From the NCBI GenBank assembly GCA_029863305.1, contig JAOTVR010000008.1, forward strand, positions 1 through 64,000: a stretch of DNA of 64,000 nt, written 5' to 3'. A program made the translations under genes and the position numbers. The notes under the pieces were generated by a model. That model was not told the DNA's origin, ran no database searches, and worked only from the letters and a program-made list of their open reading frames with translations. Positions 26,301-34,209 of this stretch are shown here, in pieces (the first letter of the stretch is position 1; every line of letters starts with the position of its first letter). This stretch comes from Gammaproteobacteria bacterium (GTDB lineage Bacteria; Pseudomonadota; Gammaproteobacteria; Steroidobacterales; Woeseiaceae).

Positions 26301-26400
26301 TGGGAAGGCTCTGGAAGGCGAACGCACCGGCGAGCACCACCAACGCGACGATGCTCAGCGTGATCCGATTCTTGTCAATCGCCAGCCCGGTCAGATTCAC
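23326..26400 (-). CDS. RND efflux permease (AcrB/HAE family), system 1
   Basis: 1024 residues from a GTG at 26400, 13 bases after the adaptor stop, with GAGG upstream; longer frames overlap the adaptor gene. Twelve membrane helices are arranged as 1 + large porter loop + 5, twice. Typical stretches are RFPGASPERVEMLVTDKIE, ALIIALGLLVDNAIVIVES (proton-relay Asp region of TM4) and GIIINNAIVLLDRIAIE in the second half. It pumps small molecules from periplasm or membrane using the proton gradient. Third gene of tolC-like, adaptor, pump. Substrate not readable. Confidence 0.94.
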   Translation of the reverse strand: MNLTGLAIDKNRITLSIVALVVLAGAFAFQSLPKAQDPGFIVRTAVITTRFPGASPERVEMLVTDKIEKKIQEMPEIDSITSESRTGISLIYANFKESYKVMRPIFDDLRRKVNTVTADLPQGAQPPEVNDEFGDVFGSVYTLSGDGFSYAELKAVADELRDELLKEPDIAKVSIHGEQQEVIFVEYNNARLAELGLSPQQLSASLASVNIVSSGGDIVSGRERITLEPTGNFESVEDLQRTVIQLPGGALVYLEDIVDVYRGYKDPPQSISRVNGEPTLAIAVSMRSGGDILKLGARLNVLMPELVSQYPWGIEIEKVWFQADLVRNVVETFTSSLLQAIVIVILVMIAFLGVRTGLVVGSLIPTTIVASFFAMELFDITINQISLTALIIALGLLVDNAIVIVESILVKRENGQDAISAAIDSGKELKTPLLISSLTTAAAFMPIAMAKSAVGEYTSDIFYVVGIALISSWLLAMTFVPMVTTITLKVEPRNRDSGEVFEGRWYESYRNLLLASLRCPYRFLAVIIGLFALAVIGMGLVRQEFIAPSEDPVFSAKLELPLGTSIETSQEVIADVDDFIRQTYFTPSERKPLVHNWLTFIGEGGPRFQLSLNPPNPNPANSFVIANTTNDKHVEEVMAGIENYVRERHPDLAAQVKRLENGPPVDYPIIVRISGSDIDTLYSIADQVTGYLYEIPQVSDTRNSWGLQTKKLTVDVDQELARRSGVTSEDVAYSLKAGLTGIDLTQYREGDALIPITLRTIAADRQDFSKLDGLTVYSQATGSSVPLKQVANVGLTFEPGMIERRDRDRTLSLNVQLQPGATASEVVAVLRPWLEDSARTWPAGHHFEIGGETEESGDANASIAAELPVAGMLILLLLIGQFNSLRKPAIIISTIPLGLIGVTFGLLIANSSFGFFTILGLISLSGIIINNAIVLLDRIAIEIRDFGRTQADAIMTACQQRMRPILLTTATTVLGMTPLLWGGTAMFKPMAITIIFGLAFATGLTLLVVPVLYSLFFRVPFASK

Positions 26401-26413
26401 AACGACGACGCCT

Positions 26414-27511
26414 CTAATCCGGGGCGGGCAACAGGACTCGCTGACCGTCACGGATCACCGAAATACCCGCCGTGATGACGCGGTCGCCGACTTGCAGGCC
26501 GTCGAGGATCTCGATACCGGACTGCGACAACTCGCCCAACGTTACCGGCCGGCGGCGAACGATCGCCTCATCGGCCGATGCAGCCTGCTCGGCCACGAAG
26601 ACAAACGTACCGTCGGGGTCATTGATTACCGCAGATACCGGAAGCACCGCCCCACCCTTCTGATCAGCAGCCGATTCAAACTGGAAGGTCACGTCGGCGG
26701 CCAGACCGGAGCGCAGTGACGGATGAGTGCCGTCGATCTGTATCACGACCGGAAAGGCCGCGGATCCCGGTGCGGATGCGACCGCAATCTCGGAAATGAC
26801 GCCCGCGAAGACCTCGTCCGGAATCGAACCGAAACGCACGCTAACCGGTGTGTTTTCGTCGACGCTGCTGATCAGGCTTTCGGGCAGGTCCATGCTGACT
26901 TCGAACGCATCGCCGCAGCTGACAGCGGCGACCTGTTGCCCGGCGGACACATTTTCATTGACTTCGATATCCAGCGACGCGATCGAGCAGTCTGTGTCGG
27001 CTGTCAGTCTCGTGTAGGAAACATTCAGCCTCGCAATTTCGAGTGCCTTGCCCGCTGCCGCAACCAGTGCCTTGGCTGACTCTGCCTGAGCCCGCGAGGA
27101 TTCGAGATCATTGAGTGACGCGTTGTCGTTCGCGTAAAGCCCCTTCGTTCTCTCATAGTTGGCGGCAGCCCGGCGGTCATTCGCCTGCGCTTCGACCAGC
27201 GTGGCTTGCGCCTGCTGTGCCTGCAGCACGTAGCTCGCCGGATCAATCTCCGCAATCAGATCTCCGGCGTTCAGGCGCTGGCCAATTTGCACGGGAACAT
27301 TAGTGACAGTTCCCGACACCTTGAAACTGAGCCGTGACTCCCTGCTGGATTTCGAGGTTCCGGAAAAACTGCGGTCGCGAAAAACGCTGGCATCACTGAC
27401 CGTGACGTAGCGAACCGGCCGCAGCCTCTCTTCGATGCTGGTGTCGGACTTGCCACAGGCGGTCAACAGCATGGTCGCGACAATCATCGTGCAAACGCCG
27501 AGTTTCATCAT
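26414..27511 (-). CDS. RND periplasmic adaptor (membrane fusion) lipoprotein, system 1
   Basis: 365 residues with lipoprotein signal (ATMLLTACGK). A barrel-sandwich hybrid is split by a coiled-coil hairpin (LNAGDLIAEIDPASY ... ANDRRAAANYERTKGLYA, SSRAQAESAKALVAAAGKALE), followed by beta-barrel and membrane-proximal domains ending ITAGISVIRDGQRV. It joins pump and outer-membrane channel. The ATG at 27511 overlaps the TGA of the TolC gene (ATGATGA), so the start is fixed to within one codon. Two Cys (about 166 and 187, DTDCSIA and VSCGDA) could form a disulfide. Confidence 0.92.
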   Translation of the reverse strand: MMKLGVCTMIVATMLLTACGKSDTSIEERLRPVRYVTVSDASVFRDRSFSGTSKSSRESRLSFKVSGTVTNVPVQIGQRLNAGDLIAEIDPASYVLQAQQAQATLVEAQANDRRAAANYERTKGLYANDNASLNDLESSRAQAESAKALVAAAGKALEIARLNVSYTRLTADTDCSIASLDIEVNENVSAGQQVAAVSCGDAFEVSMDLPESLISSVDENTPVSVRFGSIPDEVFAGVISEIAVASAPGSAAFPVVIQIDGTHPSLRSGLAADVTFQFESAADQKGGAVLPVSAVINDPDGTFVFVAEQAASADEAIVRRRPVTLGELSQSGIEILDGLQVGDRVITAGISVIRDGQRVLLPAPD

Positions 27512-29862
27512 TCGGTTCCCGTCAGTTCCCTGCGAAATTCTGCCGCCAACGCCTCTCTTGCGTCCGGTGTCAACAGGAAATCGTACCCGCCTACCGCTCG
27601 TTGCAACGACATTATCGTAATGAGGAAGTTATACAAGGATTCCGCGGCAGCGGCCGATGCCGCGAGAGCCGTGTCCTGCGCATCGAGCAACTCGATGACC
27701 GTCACTGTGCCGCGCGCATAGGCGTCGCTCACAAGATCAAAGTTCTTTCCGGACGCCTCGGCGGCAGTGGCCGTTAGAGCGATTTGTTCGAAGGCAGCCT
27801 GCGTGGCGTGCAGCTGGTTGCGAATCTGCTCCTCGACTCTCTCTTCTGTGGACGCGCGCAACGATTCCAGCTGCCGCAATTCGAAGCTGGCCCTCGAGAC
27901 GTTGGCCTTCTTGAGGCCACCGGAAAACAGTGGCAACGTCGCCTGCACGCCAACGCTCCAGTCATTGAGATCCTCGCCCGCCTGCGGCCCGGCGCCCAGC
28001 CCGGACTGACCGAGATTACTCGTATACCGGCCACCGACGGTGAACTCGGGCAGCCAGTAAGCTCGCCGCTGGCTGGCAAGCTCGCGGCGTTTGGCTGCGA
28101 TTCGCGCGTTGAGCTGTTCCAGTTCCGGAGCCTGTCGCAGCGCCCTGTCAATGTAGAACCGGGAAAACCGTGCGTAGTCCGCGGGACTCTGGACCAGTTG
28201 ATCGAACTCCTCCCGACTCATAACGAACGGTTCGTCAAAACTCGCCTTCTTGAGCGCAAATCGGGTGCCCTGCGGCCCGTGGACGATCCGGTTCAATGTA
28301 TCCCAGGATTGATTCAGTGCGGCCCTTGCGTTCAGTACGAGAATTTGTGCACGTGCGACTTCGGCTTGCCAGCGATAAACGTCCGCCGGTGTCGACGTTC
28401 CCAGGCGGACCCGATCCTCAGCCAGCTCGAGGTTGGCCCGCGTGATATTCAGGTTGTTTTCCTGCACCGCAAGCTGCGAACGCGCATTCAATACTCTGTA
28501 ATAGGACGTCGTCGCCGCCTGTATGACATCGAGTCTGAATTCCTCCAGGCTGGCCAGACGGCTCCTCTGCAGCTCCTTCTGGATTTTCAGATTTGCGCTC
28601 GCGGCGTCAGAATAAATGAGCTGATCGAGGCTGATTGCGGCATCCGTGGACCGTTCGGCGAACAGGCCCGCGGCAACTGCAGGTGAATCCCTGCGCAGCG
28701 AATAGGCCGTCGATGCACCGACCTGCGGCAACAGGTTCGACCTGGCTCGCGCGATCTCTTCAAGACCCGCTTGCACGCCGAATCCCTCAGCCTGCAGATC
28801 CTGATTTTCATCCAGCGCCAGACGTGCGATTTCGACGATGCCGTACTGTTGTCCAAGAGCGTCCTCATCCTGATTCAACAGGACGGCATCGTTCAGCACA
28901 TCGAAACTCGGCGACAATCCGATGCGTCTGGCAGTCGCCATATTGATGGTCAGTCGTTCGCGGGTTTCCGATGTTATGCGCTGATCTTCGGCGCGCTCGC
29001 CCAGCATCACAGCCTGCATATTGAGTGCGTTGAGACGTGCCTGCCGATCAACATCGCGCGGCTCGGAGTCGGTGACGAGTAAGCCGGTCTCAACATCCGC
29101 GACGCCGGCGAAGCCATAGCTCGGCAGACCCGCCTCATTGATCGCCTCGACAAGAAGAGCGAAATCAGCCGCAGGCATTCGCGGCAGACCGGCTATGAAT
29201 ATCGCATCCGTGTCAGCAGGCACTCGATTCATCAGGCGATGATCGGCGCCATCGTGCAGAACCTCGAGCAGATTGATGCCCCTGGCTTCGGCGGCGGCGT
29301 ATGCTGCATCACGGAGCGCCGGTATCGCGGACGACAAGGCCGTATCGACAAACAAGACAAGATTTCTGTACGGCGTTATTCTCGCGAGCGTGTCCAGATC
29401 GCCCGCAAAATCGGCATAAGCCGTCAGGTAATTAAGATTGGCCTTTCCCGACTTGCCAACCGTCGGCTCGCCCGCAACCAGACCGACATCGATAATGATC
29501 GGCAGAAATGTCGGTTTTGGGAATTCGGGTCGGATTGCCGCAATCTGATTTGCCACGAAGCCGGTGACCAGCACCAGATCGACTTCCGCGTCAGCGTAGG
29601 CATCGGATAGTGCGGCATCAATCGTTTCCTTACTCCAATTGCCTGCGAAACGCCGGATCTCGAGGTCGAACTCACTCGCGGTGAGCGCCAACAGCTCGTC
29701 GATGTATATCCGGTGCTGCGACTCAAACCGATCCGTTGCGCCATCTTCAACAACGGCCACAACGACCCGTTCCTGTGCCATCAGCGGACATGCAAGGGCC
29801 ACGAGAACGATACCGAGAAATATTGATCTTGGCCGGCGGTCACTGCTGGGCAACGACAACAT
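27508..29862 (-). CDS. TolC-family channel fused to ABC substrate-binding-like domain
   Basis: 784 residues, far longer than the usual 420-500. After a signal peptide (LGIVLVALACPLMAQ), residues 30-330 read as a periplasmic binding protein of the ABC_sub_bind type (VVVAVVEDG, VDLVLVTGFVANQIAAI, PTFLPIIIDVGLV, NLVLFVDTALSSAIPALRDAA, AIFIAGLPRM). Residues 345-784 are an outer-membrane efflux protein with two repeats: QVGASTAYSL, NNLNITRANLELAEDRVRLGTSTPADVYRW, then PLFSGGLKKANVSRAS and YARGTVTVIELLDAQ. It is first in the operon with adaptor and pump. The extra domain may sense or gate substrate. One uninterrupted frame with no internal start excludes two genes. Confidence 0.9.
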   Translation of the reverse strand: MLSLPSSDRRPRSIFLGIVLVALACPLMAQERVVVAVVEDGATDRFESQHRIYIDELLALTASEFDLEIRRFAGNWSKETIDAALSDAYADAEVDLVLVTGFVANQIAAIRPEFPKPTFLPIIIDVGLVAGEPTVGKSGKANLNYLTAYADFAGDLDTLARITPYRNLVLFVDTALSSAIPALRDAAYAAAEARGINLLEVLHDGADHRLMNRVPADTDAIFIAGLPRMPAADFALLVEAINEAGLPSYGFAGVADVETGLLVTDSEPRDVDRQARLNALNMQAVMLGERAEDQRITSETRERLTINMATARRIGLSPSFDVLNDAVLLNQDEDALGQQYGIVEIARLALDENQDLQAEGFGVQAGLEEIARARSNLLPQVGASTAYSLRRDSPAVAAGLFAERSTDAAISLDQLIYSDAASANLKIQKELQRSRLASLEEFRLDVIQAATTSYYRVLNARSQLAVQENNLNITRANLELAEDRVRLGTSTPADVYRWQAEVARAQILVLNARAALNQSWDTLNRIVHGPQGTRFALKKASFDEPFVMSREEFDQLVQSPADYARFSRFYIDRALRQAPELEQLNARIAAKRRELASQRRAYWLPEFTVGGRYTSNLGQSGLGAGPQAGEDLNDWSVGVQATLPLFSGGLKKANVSRASFELRQLESLRASTEERVEEQIRNQLHATQAAFEQIALTATAAEASGKNFDLVSDAYARGTVTVIELLDAQDTALAASAAAAESLYNFLITIMSLQRAVGGYDFLLTPDAREALAAEFRRELTGTE

Positions 29863-30052
29863 TCAAGACTCCGTCAAATCGGGCGCAACAAGGGACACTC
29901 TAAGGCACCGTGGCCCGGTCTGGAAGCTGTTCAACTCAGCTTTCCGTGCGATCCGGGTCGTGATACCTCCCTCAAGGGTGGATAATACGAACCCCCGTGG
30001 CAAATTCCAGTCTGAAGAAAGAGATTACGCCCGGGGATTAGTGGGGAGACGA
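29863..30052. other. Divergent intergenic region between RND systems
   Basis: 190 bases separate the starts of the two efflux operons and must carry both promoters. No regulator gene (TetR, MarR or two-component) adjoins. An imperfect dyad CCTCCCT/AGGGTGG lies near 29970-29984, a weak candidate for a shared operator. Confidence 0.35.
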
Positions 30053-33000
30053 GTGAATCTGACGCGCATTTCATTATCGAACCCGGTCGCGGTAATAGCC
30101 GCGATCCTGCTCGTGTTGCTGATGGGTGTGATTGCGGTGACAAGCCTGCCGATCCAGATGATTCCTGATGTGCAACGGCCGTTCATACAGATCAACACCC
30201 TTTGGCGGGCTGCGGCGCCCGAAGAGGTGGAGTCCGAGATCATCGAGCCACAGGAAGATGTGCTGCGCGGCATTCCGGGTCTCGAGAAGATGGAATCCTC
30301 TGCCAGTCGTGGCTCCGCGAGCATCAACCTGATGTTCTCTGTCGAGACTGAATTGCAGCGAGCCCTGATCGAGGTCATCAACCGGCTCAATCAGGTGCCG
30401 CGCTATCCGAACGATGTAAACGAACCACGCATCTTTGCCGGTCAGGACAGTTTCGGCGCGCAAATCGCGTGGTTCTCATTGACGCGGGTTCCGGGCAATG
30501 AACGGCCGATGGCGAGCTATCAGGATTTTGTTCGGGAAGTTGTGCAGGCACGCGTCGAACGCGTGCCCGGTATCTCGAACTCGAATGCCTACGGCGGCCG
30601 CGCCAACGAGGTCCGCATCACGTTCGACCCGTATGAGGCTGCCGCGCTCGGGGTCGATATTCCTACGCTGGCCGGACTCACCGGCAACAACAACGACACC
30701 TCGGGCGGTTTCAGCGATGTGGGCCGCCGGCAGTACACGCTGCGCTATGCCGGCAAGTACGAGCTTGCGGAATTTGGCGACATGGTGCTCGATTGGCGTG
30801 GTGGTAATCCTGTCCGCCTGCGCGATATTGCAACGATCGAAGTTCAAATGCGTGATTCGGCCGGCTTTATGATCGAGAGCGGGGAAGATTCCATTGCTTT
30901 CGATGCGCAGGTCGAGCAAGGCGTGAATGTGCTTGAAGTGATGCGAGAACTCAAGGCCGCGATCAGGGAGCTCGAAGAAGGGCCGCTGGCACGTGCGGGG
31001 CTGGAGGTTCGGCAGGCATACGATGAGTCAACCTATATTGAAGACTCGATTGCAATGCTTCGGACCAACCTGCTACTCGGCGTCGGTCTGGCAATCGGGA
31101 TTCTGTGGTGGTTCATGCGCAGGTTTCGGGCGACGTTCATGGTCGCGCTTGCGATACCGATATCCTTGTTTACCGGCTTTATCGTCATGCAGTTGACGGG
31201 CCGGACACTGAACATGATTTCCCTTGCCGGCCTGGCTTTCGCGACTGGCATGGTGCTCGACGCGGCAATCGTGGTGCTTGAAAACATCGTACGACTACGG
31301 GAAAAAGGCGTCGACGCGGAAGAAGCGGCGACCGAAGGCAGTCGACAGGTATGGGGTGCATTGCTGGCATCGACGGCGACTACCGTTGTCATATTCGTGC
31401 CCATCATATTCCTCGAGGATGTTTCCGGGCAGCTGTTTGCCGACCTGGCACTGGTTATCTCGGTCGCTGTCGTCGCGTCACTTTTGATCGCGGTAACGGT
31501 CATCCCAACCGCAGCTGCAAGATGGCTGGAATCGATCAAGCTGGAAGACCCGCACACGCGCTGGTGGGAGTGGATTACGCAGACGGTAATGCGAGTAACA
31601 GACGGCAGGCAAACGCGTCGCGCCGTGATCGCCGGCCTTTTCGCCGGGGCAACGATTATCACCTGGTTGCTGCTGCCGCCCGCTGACTACCTGCCCGAAG
31701 GTAAACAGGGTTGGGTGTTTGCGTTCATCGTGCAGCCGCCCGGGCAGGCCGTGTCGGCCGCCAGAAGCGAATTTGCAGATCCCGTCGTTGAGCGCTTGCG
31801 ACCCTACCTGGCCGAAGATGCCGAGATCGCAGTGAATAACTATTTCATGGGCATGTTCGGCTCCAACGCATTTGCCGGCGCCAGTATGGTCGACGCGGAC
31901 GAAGCCGATGCGTTTGTCGAGAAATTGAACACAGAAATACTGGCCGGATTTCCGGATGTGATGGCCTTCGCTGATCAATGGGGCATTTTCGATCGGCTTG
32001 GAGGGGGCAGCTACATCGAATTGAATATTCAAAGTCGCGACATGGACGCGATGCTTGCGGCCGCTCGCGCCGGGATGGGTCTCATCGGCCAGCATCTGCC
32101 CGGCGCACAGGCACGACCGATTCCAGGCGTCGACTTCGCCGAACCGGAATTGCGCTTTATTCCTGACGAACGCCGTATTACCGAGGCCGGTTGGACCCGC
32201 CGTCAGATGTCGACCGTCATGCGCGCCCTCGGTGACGGCGTATTCGTCGGTGATTACTTCGATGGCGATCATCGTATGGACATCGTACTGCGGGCGCCCG
32301 AGTGGACCAGCCCGGAGCAGTTAGCGGCAACACCTGTTGCCACACCGGCGGGCGGCATTCAGTCAGTGGATCAGCTCGTACGAATGGAGCGCACAGCCGG
32401 GCCGAACCAGGTACGACGCGTCGACCGCCGCCGGGCAGTCACGCTCGCGATAACACCCTCGGACGAATTTTCACTGGAAGAATCGATCGACGTATTGCGG
32501 ACCCGGGTCGAGCCGGAACTGCTGCGGATGCTGCCCGAAGATGGAGAAATCAGCTACTACGGCAGCGCGGATGATCTCGACATCGCGCTCACCAGCATGT
32601 CGCGCAGTTTCGCGCTCGCAATCATCGTCCTGTACCTGCTGATGAGCGGCCTGTTTCGTTCATTCATTGATTCGCTACTCGTGATCGCGGCGCTGCCGCT
32701 CGCGACCGTCGGCGGCGTACTCCTGCTGCGGCTCATGAATCTGCCCATGGACTTGCTGACAATGATCGGCTTCATTACGCTACTCGGCCTGGTCGTGAAT
32801 AACGCGATATTGCTTGTGCACCAGACCCGCTCGGCCGAACGGCATGGACTGGATCGGCGCAGTGCCGTCGAGCAGTCCATTCGCCGGCGCCTGAGGCCCA
32901 TATTGATGAGTACACTGACCAGCTTGTTCGGCATGCTGCCGCTGTTGTTGATCCCGGGGCCTGGCTCCGAGGTTTACCAGGGTCTTGCGGCCGTCATTGT

Positions 33001-33130
33001 TGGAGGCATGTCGGTCAGTACCCTGTTCACTCTGGTTTTTCTGCCCAGCTTGCTGCGGCTGGGCGAATCGGAGACGGCCCCATCACAGGACCGCGCGCTG
33101 GCTGGCGCGCCGGCGGGTATCATTTCATGA
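30053..33130 (+). CDS. RND efflux permease, system 2
   Basis: 1025 residues from GTG 30053 with GGGGAG just before it; GTG 30041 is a possible alternative. The protein opens with the first helix (SNPVAVIAAILLVLLMGVIAV) and has the full RND layout: APEEVESEIIEPQEDVLRGI, AGLAFATGMVLDAAIVVLEN in TM4, LEDVSGQLFADLALVISV, and GFITLLGLVVNNAILLVHQT in the second half. It differs from system 1 in gene order, pump before adaptor. Its stop overlaps the adaptor ATG. No outer-membrane channel gene of its own is present, so it may use the TolC-like protein across the divergent promoter region. Confidence 0.94.
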   Translation: MNLTRISLSNPVAVIAAILLVLLMGVIAVTSLPIQMIPDVQRPFIQINTLWRAAAPEEVESEIIEPQEDVLRGIPGLEKMESSASRGSASINLMFSVETELQRALIEVINRLNQVPRYPNDVNEPRIFAGQDSFGAQIAWFSLTRVPGNERPMASYQDFVREVVQARVERVPGISNSNAYGGRANEVRITFDPYEAAALGVDIPTLAGLTGNNNDTSGGFSDVGRRQYTLRYAGKYELAEFGDMVLDWRGGNPVRLRDIATIEVQMRDSAGFMIESGEDSIAFDAQVEQGVNVLEVMRELKAAIRELEEGPLARAGLEVRQAYDESTYIEDSIAMLRTNLLLGVGLAIGILWWFMRRFRATFMVALAIPISLFTGFIVMQLTGRTLNMISLAGLAFATGMVLDAAIVVLENIVRLREKGVDAEEAATEGSRQVWGALLASTATTVVIFVPIIFLEDVSGQLFADLALVISVAVVASLLIAVTVIPTAAARWLESIKLEDPHTRWWEWITQTVMRVTDGRQTRRAVIAGLFAGATIITWLLLPPADYLPEGKQGWVFAFIVQPPGQAVSAARSEFADPVVERLRPYLAEDAEIAVNNYFMGMFGSNAFAGASMVDADEADAFVEKLNTEILAGFPDVMAFADQWGIFDRLGGGSYIELNIQSRDMDAMLAAARAGMGLIGQHLPGAQARPIPGVDFAEPELRFIPDERRITEAGWTRRQMSTVMRALGDGVFVGDYFDGDHRMDIVLRAPEWTSPEQLAATPVATPAGGIQSVDQLVRMERTAGPNQVRRVDRRRAVTLAITPSDEFSLEESIDVLRTRVEPELLRMLPEDGEISYYGSADDLDIALTSMSRSFALAIIVLYLLMSGLFRSFIDSLLVIAALPLATVGGVLLLRLMNLPMDLLTMIGFITLLGLVVNNAILLVHQTRSAERHGLDRRSAVEQSIRRRLRPILMSTLTSLFGMLPLLLIPGPGSEVYQGLAAVIVGGMSVSTLFTLVFLPSLLRLGESETAPSQDRALAGAPAGIIS

Positions 33131-34209
33131 TGCGGAAAATTAGTCGCTCCGGTCTTCTTTCTGCGCTGGGCGTAGTGCTCTGTTTGAATGTGTCCGCGCA
33201 GGAAATGCCACCGGCGGCGGTGCTTGTTGCGAACGCAGCAGTCCGGGAGATGGCTCCTTCGGTCGACGTTCCGGGAACTGTTGTCAGTCGCTACGATGCA
33301 CGGCTTGCGTCCGAGTTGTCGGCAAAACTCGAATCAATCGCAGAGGTCGGTACTGTCGTCAAGAAAGGCGACACCGTTGCGCGTCTCGAAGCACTCACGT
33401 TCGAGCTGCTCGAAATGGAGGCTGAGAATCGTGTCAGGCGAGAACAGGCGCGTGTTCAATTCCTGCGTTCCGAAAAAGATCGTCTTGACCAACTGGCACT
33501 AAAAAACCTGTCCGCGAAGAGCCAGCTCGATCGGACAATCTCTGACCTCGCAGTCGCCGAAAGCGACGAAGCCATTGCGCGTGCCCAGCTGGGCCTGGCG
33601 CAAATCGCAATGCACGTCACTGAAATCCGGGCGCCGTTCGACGGAATCGTGACTGAGCGGCTGCGCAGCATTGGTGAACGGCTGAACGTTGCCGACGAAG
33701 TCATACGCCTCGTTGACCCGAACTCACTTGAAGTCGTTGCACGGGCGCCGCTCAATACGGTCAATTTCATCGACGAAGGAACGCAACTGGAACTGCACAA
33801 TGACTTCCACCGGGATCAGGCGTCGGTACGCACCATTGTCCCCTTCGGCAACCCACAGTCGCATATGTACGAAGTCAGGCTTGATGTGAATCCGGACATC
33901 TGGACCGTCGGCGAAAGCGTGCGGCTTTCGATGCCGACCGCAGAGGTCAAGGACGTTCTGACGGTGCCCCGGGATGCACTCGTATTGCGACGCGAAGGCG
34001 CATCCGTTTTCAAAGTGAAAGCCGACATGACGGTTGAACAAGTCAATGTCATTACCGGCCTTGGCGACGGTGAACATATCGAGGTCATGGGTGCGCTGAA
34101 TGCGGGTGACCGTGTCGTTACGCGCGGCGCGGAACGACTAAGCACGGGAATGACCGTGAGCAGCAACCGCAGCCAGAGCAACGGCGCCGGCAATGTGGCC
34201 ACGGATTAG
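33127..34209 (+). CDS. RND periplasmic adaptor, system 2
   Basis: 360 residues with a cleavable signal (GLLSALGVVLCLNVSAQ) rather than a lipobox. Lipoyl half-motifs (KLESIAEVGTVVKKGDTVARL and IRAPFDGIVTERLRSIGERL) flank a coiled-coil hairpin. A beta-barrel domain and membrane-proximal domain (LTVPRDALVLRREG, GDRVVTRGAERLSTG) follow. Membrane fusion protein for the pump encoded just upstream; ATGATG start overlaps the pump's TGA. Its end overlaps the tail of the convergent oxidoreductase gene by four bases. Confidence 0.92.
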   Translation: MMRKISRSGLLSALGVVLCLNVSAQEMPPAAVLVANAAVREMAPSVDVPGTVVSRYDARLASELSAKLESIAEVGTVVKKGDTVARLEALTFELLEMEAENRVRREQARVQFLRSEKDRLDQLALKNLSAKSQLDRTISDLAVAESDEAIARAQLGLAQIAMHVTEIRAPFDGIVTERLRSIGERLNVADEVIRLVDPNSLEVVARAPLNTVNFIDEGTQLELHNDFHRDQASVRTIVPFGNPQSHMYEVRLDVNPDIWTVGESVRLSMPTAEVKDVLTVPRDALVLRREGASVFKVKADMTVEQVNVITGLGDGEHIEVMGALNAGDRVVTRGAERLSTGMTVSSNRSQSNGAGNVATD

